From: Zygnema cylindricum
Taxonomy: Eukaryota; Streptophyta; Zygnematophyceae; Zygnematales; Zygnemataceae
NCBI GenBank assembly: GCA_037447655.1
Contig: JBBHKE010000081.1
Coordinates: 1 to 48,994, forward strand
DNA: 48,994 nucleotides
Reading direction: 5' to 3'
Shown: positions 10,790 to 19,658 of the stretch, in pieces
Layout: each line of letters opens with the position of its first letter
How positions within the stretch are numbered: the stretch's first letter is position 1
Position numbers and translations under genes: made by a program
The notes under the pieces: model-generated
Database searches by the model: none
Told to the model about the DNA's origin: nothing
Seen by the model: only the letters and a program-made list of their open reading frames with translations

Positions 10790-11024
10790 TGTCTGACTAG
10801 CATGTGTGCCGGCTACAAATTCGACCAATCATTTACCTTCAATTATAAGCCATGCAATGATTCGTGCGACTGTCCCCAAGCATCGACTTCATTAATCCAC
10901 GTGTCACATTTTCCTACACGTCGCTCGAGGCTCTCAACCGCGCGTCAAATTATCGCACGCTGACGTGTTTTTTCCTGGGTCCTGCAAAGAACCTGCTGAT
11001 ATCTCCCACTAAGGAAGCTATGTC
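10790..11024. repeat. Direct repeat, right copy (~230 bp)
   Basis: Nearly identical to 9800-10034 with a few single-base differences. Downstream the copies diverge: this one continues ATGTCTGCCCTTGCACAGTA, a short open frame that reaches a possible splice donor (GTAAAT), while the left copy reaches TAG after three codons. Confidence 0.8.
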
Positions 11025-12280
11025 TGCCCTTGCACAGTAAATAACGTGGATGAGGCTCACAACTGCCTCGCAATATAGAATATTCCTCATCTCTTCTCGT
11101 TATAACGATAAACCTCTCATATTTAGTTGACAGATTTTATTAGTTTAATGTTCATAACATTTCAACTTATATTGTGAGGGAAAAGCAGTCTGCTATGACC
11201 ACTGAGAAATACATCATAATTTATAAGAAGATAAGCCTCCCATTTTTAGTAGTCAAATTTTAATGTGTATTATATTTCAAGTTATATTGTGTAAGGAAAA
11301 AAAGTGATTTACACATTTTTTGTTCATAAGGAATGAATCACTAGAAAGGCAGATGGGAGGATTTACAGATTGCATTGAAAATTATTAACAGTATTGATTT
11401 CATCCAATTGGCAATCATAATCAAGACTTAGCAAAAAACATTTGAATGTTTGCACTGTTTTTAACTATATATTTTGCAATAATTTTACAGTTTTTTGCAA
11501 ATTCTGCTATGAAATATGAAGCTGGATATACGTCCAAGCGAGAATGATACTTTTACTTAGCGCCATAGTTATTATTTAGTTGAATTTCTTTGTTCTTATT
11601 AACTTCAGTTATGTGAAAAGTTCTCCTCGACTTGAAAAAACAAAAAAAAAATAAATTGTAAACAATAAAGGTACCATGTCCCAGGCTCTGATACTACGCA
11701 ACCAATAAGATACAAGGATTTTACACAATCATTATTTCAGTAATCAATTATGTTTAAATGTAGAAGATTCTGCAGTTAGAAACTTGTAACAAGTTTATCT
11801 ACACTAATAATGCAAAGAATTGGTATGCTAACCTCATATCTTATGATAACTGTACTATACCACTTTCACAAATCACCAGATTTTTGGTTTTCCAAATAAA
11901 CAAACAAAGTTTATCACATAGTTCACAGGCTTCATTTGCTCTTTTTCTTTTGTTTTTTTGACAAGTATTTGTAGCTATGCACATTTTTTACATAATCACA
12001 TATGCAAAAATAACCAGTAAGTCCGGAAAGAAACCAATAAAAAAAATAAAAAAATAGAGAGCAAAATCGATAGTAGCATTCACCATTTTTTCCAAATACC
12101 GAAAGGCTTTCGAAATTGTAAAAAGTATAGCGATTCAATTACAGAAAAAAAAAGACATTATGACAGTTTAAAGGAAAGGGCCAAAAAAACAAAGTAGACC
12201 ACCAACGAAAAGAAAAACCTATATAACAGAAAAAAAAACTAAAAATCTGCCCACATCTTTTAATGTACATCTTTTTCCTG
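11025..12280. other. AT-rich intergenic stretch
   Basis: No gene is recognised. Two related stretches around 11110-11190 and 11230-11300 (GATAA.CCTC..AT.TTTAGT, CAA.TTATATTGTG) suggest an old tandem duplication. Confidence 0.45.
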
Positions 12281-12291
12281 CCAATCAACAT

Positions 12292-12377
12292 TGGTCAACT
12301 CTGGTCAACCCTAGTCAACGCTGTTACCTCAGTCAATTTTGTTCGACCCTTAAGCAATCTAGTCAACGTTGGTCAAA
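12292..12377 (-). promoter_or_regulatory. W-box (TTGAC) cluster beyond the dehydrin-like gene
   Basis: GTCAA, read as TTGAC on the minus strand, starts at 12294, 12304, 12314, 12332, 12362 and 12372. The first three are exactly 10 bp apart. More copies follow near 12478 and 12500. TTGAC is the WRKY core site. The cluster lies 140-225 bp past the stop codon of the dehydrin-like gene, so its target is unknown. Confidence 0.5.
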
Positions 12378-12517
12378 GTCTCTCCTCCTGTAAGAACCTG
12401 AAAAAAGATTCAAATAAAAAAAAAGCTCTCCTGTACAATGGAATACCATATCCAAGTTCCTATTGAATTCACGGAAAGTCAACAGATATTCAGCTCAAAA
12501 GTCAACGGAGTTTGACT

Positions 12518-14065
12518 TTAGGCATGGCCTCCCATGCACATCTTTTCCTTCACCTTGTCGGTCACTTTCTGTTTAAAAAACAAAGAGTGGAGGGAGAGAG
12601 GCAAAACAGAAAAAACTGAATGAGAAACCCAAAAATACTATAAAAAAACAACAAATTGAAAAAAAAATGGGAAGAAAAAAGAACGATGGAAACTGGGATC
12701 TTAAGGGTTTTTTAGGGTAAACGCACTGATGATCATTTTTTGGGACTTTAAATTTTTTAATTAATTAATCTGGAAAATCAGGTCTTTGCATTTCGGCCAG
12801 CCCAAAAAAAAAAAAAAAAACCTCCACAACTTTATCCCCTCCCCCCTTCCTTCTGCTACTGAAATGGAAGAAAGCTCCTTTCTCCTTCTCCTTCTCCATC
12901 TCCCCTCCCCCTCCCCCCTCCCCCCTCCCTCCCCCCTTCCCCCAAAAAAAACCCAAAACCAGGAAAACCCAAAACCAGGAAAAGACAAAACCGTCCGTAC
13001 TTTCAGTTTGTCTTTTGTGGTCGGTTTCCCGTCCGCTCCGTACTCCACTTCCTCCTCGTCGCTGCTCGAACTGCTCGAACTGTTCGACCGCTTCACATTT
13101 GTCGCATCGTCGAATCCGACGGTCTTCCCTCCTCCGTACTCGCTTGTCGTAGTCGTGGCGGCCGTATCGCCCAACGGCTGCGGTCCCGTACCGTAAATAT
13201 CGTGCTGTCCGTACTGGCTTGCGGCACCGCCCGTTGTCGTATTCGAAGGTTCGTACGATTCGTAATTGTTTGTGTCGGTTAGTGGCGGTACGGCGCCCGT
13301 TCCGGCTCCAGATACTAGGTCGGTGGGTACAGGATCCGACAAATAGCCGCCTCCGGGAGTTCCGGAATTGTCGTTTAGTGCCTGGGAAGGGTAATCCGCG
13401 GAGGTTTTGTCGGTTTCTCCGGTGATGTTTGTCGTTTCCGGTTTTTTGTGGCCGAGGCCGATGGTGTTCATCACGCTCTGGTACAGAGTCGCCTTCTGCA
13501 AAACGACAAAATGGTACGGATTTGGTTAGAGGAAGACGACAGAAGCGAGTGAGTTGGTGAGAGGAGGGATGGGTGGGAAGGAGGTGGTAAGATTCTGGTG
13601 TACGGATTGGGGGGGAGAGGGGAGGGGAGGGGAGAGGGAAGGAGAAGTTGGGTGAAATAATTGTTGGGAAAAAGAGAGTGGGAGAAGGAAAAAGAGATTT
13701 TAGGTTTGAAAAATAGAGAAAAGAAAATTTGGAGATGTATTATTTTTGTTATTGTACTGATTTTAAATTCGCAACTGAAAAATGGAAAATTGTTTGAACG
13801 GAAGGGGAAAAAAAAAAAAAAAAAAAAAACCGGCTTATGAAACAGAAAACTGAAGGAGTTTTTTTTATTACGTGAAGCAAAAAAAAAACCTAGCTGTAAT
13901 CCTCCGCCGCAATTTGTAAAAAAAAAAGAGCAAAAAACAACAATACTCAAGTAATGTAAAAAAACGAAAAAAGGGCCACAAGAAGAGAAGACAGTAAGAG
14001 AGAAAAAAAAATAAAAAATTAGAAAGGTACAAAAAAAAACGAACCTGTGGCTGTTCCTGAGACAT
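12518..14065 (-). CDS. Dehydrin-like LEA protein with serine/acidic segment, 188 aa, three exons
   Basis: Exons in transcript order are 14065-14045, 13495-13001 and 12568-12518, all phase 0 with GT-AG borders. The product starts MSQEQPQ and ends with a VTDKVKEKMCMGGHA tail. It is hydrophilic, rich in Gly, Thr, Ser and Asp, with no membrane segment. Residues 144-156 (SNSSSSSSSDEEE) form a dehydrin S-segment, a known phosphorylation target. Residues 167-182 (TKDKLKKVTDKVKEKM) resemble a weak lysine-rich K-segment, split by intron 2. No canonical EKKGIMDKIKEKLPG motif is present, so it is an atypical dehydrin. Exon sizes (21, 495, 51 bp) parallel LEA gene 1 (21, 393, 42), and both share a TxGLGxxK motif early in exon 2. 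TATA box and ABREs lie upstream. The call is strong for a LEA/dehydrin-type stress protein, weaker for the subfamily. Confidence 0.8.
12838..12946 (-). repeat. G-run tract in intron 2 of the dehydrin-like gene
   Basis: On the plus strand this is C-run sequence (CCCCTCCCCCCTCCCTCCCC type), so the gene's sense strand is G-rich with many G3-G6 runs separated by one to three bases. It is a strong G-quadruplex candidate in the pre-mRNA, in the same intron position as the G-runs of LEA gene 1. Confidence 0.8.
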
Positions 14066-14232
14066 GGTGGATAAAAAAAATAGAAGATTTCTTAAAACTT
14101 ATAAGAAAATTAAACCAAAAAGCAAATGAAAAGACTTGATTTTCCTTGGGAGTTTCGTATAGTTCAAGGTTCACAAAAGAATGCTCCTTAATACTTTTTT
14201 TTTTCAGATATCAATGTTGTCTGGCAGCTTTG

Positions 14233-14240
14233 TTTATATA
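14233..14240 (-). promoter_or_regulatory. TATA box of the dehydrin-like gene
   Basis: TATATAAA on the minus strand, about 170 bp before the ATG at 14065. It gives a predicted leader of about 135-140 nt. Confidence 0.65.
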
Positions 14241-14275
14241 CTCGTGTCCTCCGCTGTGAGATTCGATTACTTTCT

Positions 14276-14522
14276 CACACGTGTGTAGGACGATCTCGAT
14301 TTATTCCATAATCGAAGGAAGGAATCTCGATCGCAGAGCCTGCTGTGCCACGTCACGATGATTCAAACAAAGGTTACGTTTGTAGTCAGCGCGCCGCGTG
14401 GCGTCCTTAGTTGCTTTACATGTACGGACGTAAGATGGAAATGCCACGAATGCTGCAACGTGTTTCGATACGACAAGTTCTGAGAATCTGAGTCATTGAA
14501 AGTGGAGGGAGTCGCCACGTGT
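14276..14522 (-). promoter_or_regulatory. ABRE/G-box cluster upstream of the dehydrin-like gene
   Basis: A CACACGTGTG palindrome at 14276-14285, GACGTGGC (minus strand) at 14347-14354 and ACACGTGGC (minus strand) at 14514-14522. All carry the ACGTG core read by ABA-signalling bZIP factors. Spacing above the TATA box fits an ABA/desiccation-induced promoter. Confidence 0.7.
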
Positions 14523-14639
14523 ACGGAGACCACAAGAAAAGGCGACCTGGTACAGATTAACTTTCAGTATTTTAATCCAATCACATACGGGTTGCGTGTC
14601 AAGCCCCTGGTTTTTTAACTTTTTCCTGAGAATCGGAAG

Positions 14640-15598
14640 TAGCAGTAACACTGCCCCTCGCAGTTCGAGTTAATGATTTTTTTTGGACTAACAATAATAT
14701 ATTAGTACAAGCCACACTAAAACATGTCCCATTTTTTACCTATGTTTTCAAGTCGGGTTGTTTACTGAATGATACACGCTTTTGTACAGTTCCGTACACT
14801 ATATATTCTGAAAAACATTTCTACGGAGAGCCAAGATTGTCCAAAGATATAAAATTGAGCCAGGACCGTTGGATTTCCTTTTTTTTGGCGGCGTTCGCAC
14901 CATCGAGCTAGTAGATGACTACAGTACCTTCGCTGGCGGCACATAAACTTTCCGCGTCGAGTATAGAGGTAAATGCCATGAAGGACAGCCAATGGAATCC
15001 TTGTAATCCACGTGTGACCAGGCAGGGTTGACGCAGTATCCCGAACCGTAGAATTCTATCCACGGTCGCTTGCCAGCCGTTCAATAAAACTTCAAGGGTT
15101 TCAATGCTTTTGCCTCCGTCAGAATAGCCGTACATGATACCACACGCTTTACGTGGCGATCATTTCCAAGATTTCCGCTGAAGATAAATAAAATTATGCT
15201 CAAAGCCAACTCGGCACCACACGTGCGCAAATTATTCAGATTGTCGGTGATGCTTTTAACCGAATCTTCTGACAAGTTCATTCTTGAAGTGCCATCTGTA
15301 GAATATGAAACCCACGTGTCAGTCTTCTTAGACTACAAAAAGATTCCAAAGATATGCGACGTGACGTTTCTGTTGTATCGCAGTGGACAAGTTAGGACTC
15401 CGTCTGACACAATATCCGACTGGGATTGGATTTTGTCGCCAGCAAAGACCTCGATCCCGTGCACGCAATGTTTGTACTTTGTATCCGCGTCAGCACCAAT
15501 GTCTGCATCGAATCGGTAAAATCGGAAAAGTTAACATTCCGTGATGCGCACTGTTCATCGAATTGCGATATTTGCGATATAGTTGTGGGCCCATGCAT
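14640..15598. other. Unassigned region, possibly degraded coding sequence
   Basis: Several short minus-strand frames (15392-15610, 15081-15281, 14908-15135) have protein-like composition and could be pieces of one gene broken by frameshifts. I recognise no family or motif and cannot join them by clean splice sites. No function is proposed. Confidence 0.3.
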
Positions 15599-16185
15599 CA
15601 GAGGTCGCAAAAGTCAAAATTTCACATAACCGAAACCGACCGTTTTATTTTTTTCAAAACCTGAGTAACCGACGCCCGACCGGGTTATGTCACGCTCTAA
15701 AATTGTTAACCGTTAACCGACCGGCATTTACGAAAACAAAAGTTAACCGAAACTCGATTTCTCGCGACTAACCGTGCCCGCCCGTAACCGAAAAAGTACA
15801 AAATTACAACGCTAGTTGTTATTAGCGTTAATGTACTTTGCAATAATGTACAACGTATGAATAAGCCAATAATTACGATTTGTCGCGTTACCTAAAATTT
15901 GCGAAATGAATAGTGTTAATACCGTGTCAGATTTGCGACGCTAATCATGATGTCACATACTTCCACGATACCAAAGAGTACAAAGTACAATAATGTTGGA
16001 TTGTATGGATAGTACAAAATTTTCATTTTTTTTTGGTTTTTTGGTTAACCGACCGTAACCGACTTTTTTTTTTCCTGGTGAATCAACTGACCGCAACCGC
16101 CCGGCCCCCAAAATTTGGCAACCGAATCCGTTCCGGATCCGGCGCCGGCGGTCGGTTAACGGTGGTTGACCGTTTGCGACCTCTA
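15599..16185. mobile_element. hAT-like MITE, 587 bp, near-perfect 8-bp target duplication
   Basis: The ends CAGAGGTCGCAAAA and TTTGCGACCTCTA are inverted, of the plant hAT form (C/T)AGAGGTxGCAAA. Flanks CCATGCAT (15591-15598) and CCATGCGT (16186-16193) match at 7 of 8 positions. Many AACCGAAACCGACC-type words lie inside both arms. Some AGTGTTAA/TTAACGCTAAT words at 15800-15940 hint at a further nested MITE. No transposase. Confidence 0.8.
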
Positions 16186-16193
16186 CCATGCGT

Positions 16194-17956
16194 ACATGTT
16201 GTTGCTCTATGACGTTACATCGCCGTAAAATAACGTCACAAAGTTGATTTCAATCAACCTAAAGCTTGCCTTGTCAATCACGGTTCAAGGGGAATATTTA
16301 CAGAGTGGTTTTTTGCAAATCACAATTAACAACAAATTTTAGTCTTACTTGTTAGTCATTCATTTTTTTATTGTTTTGGATGGTACAGCAATGTGCATTA
16401 AATAATTCATCTCCAACTATTTGCAAAAATTTGCATAAGTATTTACCTCGACATACACAGACTTATGCAATACAACTCCTTACTACATTTTCCTTGAGGA
16501 TACTCGTTGACCTCGTTCAAAAACATGTTTCAATGCCTCAAATTTTGAATTTAAATGTGAACATAAAGATTGTGTAAGTAGGAGGCAGTTGTTGGCTACA
16601 CAGCTCACAGTAACTATTTTGCACAAACCAACAATATCAACAAATCAAATCGTGCACAGCCCTGCTCACTGCAATTACTGGAAAGAATTACGGGATATAT
16701 GAAAGAACTACGTCCCGAAATGTACGGAATGCTCCCATGCTACTTTTCGATCCAATGAATACAATTTAAATATAATAAAATATATTTTATTTTACACAAT
16801 GTGCCAATAACGATGTGGCGATGAGATTTCAATATCACTACCAAGAGACGAGGAGAGGGGAGAGGGGGGNNNNNNNNNNGTCTTATATACACAAAAAAGA
16901 AAAACATTTCTGGCATAAAGTTTATTAGTATTCATTTATAATTAAATGACCTCATTGATTACAATGCCCTGTAAATCGCATCCTATAAAAACAGAACAAG
17001 CATGCAAAAGAATGCAGCCAGTTCAGAACAACTGGCTGAATAGGCCTGCAGAGTGAAAACCAGGACAGGCATGTAGGTATGCAGCCAGATCAGTTAACAT
17101 GAAACTAACAAATGTATGTAAGACAAAAGACTGGACCGTCGGCCAAAAGACCGGACCGACGGTCAAAAGACTTCTACGTAAAGGACTAGACCAATGTATG
17201 TAACGAAAAAGTACAATTGACTAGACCGACGTATGGATGTACGGACAGGACCAAAAGTGAGACGTCCGGATAAGTCGGTCAACAAGACTTGACCGACGTA
17301 AGAAAACGTACGAACAAGACAAAAATATCCTACGCTAAATGTCCCGTAACATTAGTTACTCCAGTAAATTAATATTTACTTATGATTATTTGAAATACGG
17401 TCTTTACAAAAAGAAAAAACACATATATTCTGGTTATCTTAATGGATGGATGGATGGGAAACTAAAATTTCTTCAGTTAAAAAAAAAAAAAAAAACGGAA
17501 TAGCATGGAACTTGACAATCATCGGCCAGGAAAACATTGAGATTTCAGGTTAATCAAAGTCAGTGGAAAAAAGTTGAACAGTAATTCAAACCTTATATTT
17601 AGAATACTTCACAATATAATTTACATCAACCGCAATTCAGTCCAACTTGTAAAACCATCACAATGTCAATTTACGGTCGTATGCATTCCAGAGCCATAAA
17701 ACTAGGACTGAAGACTGGACTAATATATCAAGTTACACTAAAAAAAAAATTACTTTATGAATTTAACTTTTTAGTTGCTTCACATCCTCCGAACAAAATA
17801 TTTCCAATCTTGTACCAAATACTGAACAGAGTCTATTAAGAGGGACACATTCGGCCAGCATTTGTTCAAAAAAGATTCAAAAAACGACTTTAAAACATAG
17901 AATCCTATTACCACAGTGAACTTCCAAACAAATGGATGGCTAATAGTTTGCAGTAA
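16194..17956. other. Intergenic stretch with assembly gap and GACCGACG-rich segment
   Basis: No gene is recognised. Ten Ns at 16870-16879 follow a GGGAGAGGGGGG run, a likely assembly break. Segment 17130-17330 is full of variants of GACCGACGT and AAAAGACC. (ATGG)n at 17442-17458 and a poly-A run near 17481 follow. Confidence 0.6.
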
Positions 17957-19554
17957 CTATGCTAAAAAGGCATTAAGAATGCCACTTGCTATATCTTTTG
18001 ACTCATACAAAGTTTTGATGTCCCCTTTAAGCGAAACATGTTTGAGTGGGATGCTTGGATCCTCCTCCATAAGCTCTACGAGGTCAACATGTGACTGCGA
18101 TGGAAATACTTCTCCGAGGATAAGTTTCTCCACTTGGATGAAAAGGCATTGGGTTACGGAGTACTTCAGATCTATGGGGATGCTATCTGCTAGCCGTCCC
18201 GTTACCACCATCCAATATGCGAAGATACTTATATGCAGATCAATGACTGCTTGGTCTTCATTCGATCGAAAACTCCAAAAGAAATAAGTTTGTCATTGGT
18301 TTCTGGAAACAAATTAGAAGAAAAAAGATTTGGACTCTTCGACTTTATTAGATGAGCTCGAATCTTCTCGACAATGTCCGTGTAATAGGGATTGTTTGTG
18401 TAAACAATGGAAGGCTCCTTTTCAAAAGTAAGTGTCACGTAGGCCAGCCAATCTTTTTCCATGTCAGCCAGTGCGGAGAGAGTACAAGCTTCGGATATCC
18501 TACAGTGCACTCCTCTGCAACCTGCAATGCTATAATTTCTACGGATCTCCTCACATCGGTAACGAGCTGTTTTGACAAAGGTTCTAGCATCAACACCTTT
18601 TCACGAGCCATGGTACATGACAACTTGCTTAACACGGAGATACCTTGATTTTCTTTGATGACTTGTTCAAATTTATCTGAAAAGCCATGAAATCCTGAGC
18701 CACGCATTCCATTTGCAAAAATGCAGAAGAGACTCTCAAGTTTTGCCCCCAAATCAATGTCCTTCTTGCCTAGATAACTATCGCAATCACCTTCCAGAAG
18801 CCGCTCAAGAATTTGTCGTCTGTTGTTCAAGATCCTGTGAAGAACCGCAACAGCCTCACTCACTTCAGCTACGTGAGTTGACAGTTTCTCTAATTCAGCC
18901 TTTTTTGGGACAAGAAGTCCATCAATCTTTTGTTGTGATTTCGAAAATAGCTTTGCTAATCTTGCAGCTTGTATGTCTACCAAACGCGATGCTAGAGCTG
19001 ATATGCTAAGCATGGAAGGATCCACCCTTGTGATGTCTTTATGATTTTGAAAATATTCGATTTGCCCCAGGCGAACTTTGTGATTCGATTTAATGTTCGA
19101 ACTGTTGTTCCAGACACTTTCATCATCCCATATGCAAACACAGGCATAGCCGAGATTGACCGTAGACGAGTTGAGTTTCTCAAAAAGTTAGGAGTTAGAA
19201 AGATCATATGAAATCTTTGACCTCACAACTGCAATTGTTCGCTCGCCACTAGGATCTAATGGTTGAGAGACCAGAGTTGACCGACAATTGGAAAATTCTG
19301 AGGGTGCATTAAGGACATTCACAATGATAGGGTCTTCATAACACATCGGCAGTCCCGTCATCCGAGATATCCGTTCATAGGTATTGTCAGGCTGATCAGA
19401 AATAGGAACGCATGTTAAAGCAGGAAATTTGATAATAGTACAGATGGCGGCATCATTATCTTTCAAAGTCAAGTAAACACGATCTTCATGGATTGATGTT
19501 GTTAAGATTCCTAGAATCGGGGGATAGAATGGACGACCCCAATAAAGGGATTGA

Positions 19555-19626
19555 TGAGCCGGCCAGGATTTGAACCTGGGACCTTTCACTTTAGCTGCGA
19601 ACGCACTACTACTGTGCCACCAGCTC
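19555..19626 (-). other. tRNA-like sequence inside the TRIM 3' LTR
   Basis: Read on the minus strand, 71 nt fold as a cloverleaf: acceptor GAGCTGG/CCGGCTC (one G-U), U8, D stem GCAC/GTGC, anticodon stem TTCGC/GTGAA, 5-nt variable loop, T stem CCAGG/CCTGG with loop TTCAAAT, and A at position 73. TGGCACAGTAGT fits a Pol III A box (the other LTR has AGTGGT) and GGTTCAAATCC fits a B box. The anticodon loop AGCTAAA lacks U33, so decoding is unlikely. The second LTR has lost 9 bp (GGTCCCAGG) of this fold. Confidence 0.8.
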
Positions 19627-19651
19627 GAATGTTACGCTGGTGGGTCCGTTT

Positions 19652-19658
19652 TTATATA
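19652..19658 (-). promoter_or_regulatory. TATA box in the TRIM LTR
   Basis: TATATAA on the minus strand, present in both LTRs. It lies 32 nt before the first base of the tRNA-like sequence, so a Pol II start would fall on, or next to, its 5' end. Confidence 0.6.

Noticed and set aside
10408-10803. Ser/Leu/His-rich open frames on the minus strand
   Set aside because: Overlapping frames on a GAGT low-complexity tract; the composition is set by the repeat.
9800-11024. LTR retrotransposon bounded by the ~230-bp direct repeats
   Set aside because: The repeats do not have TG...CA ends, no primer-binding site follows the left copy, no polypurine tract precedes the right copy, and no target duplication was found.
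19555-19626. A genuine tRNA gene
   Set aside because: The fold is good, but it lies inside both LTRs of a TRIM, its anticodon loop lacks U33, and the other copy is deleted in the T arm.
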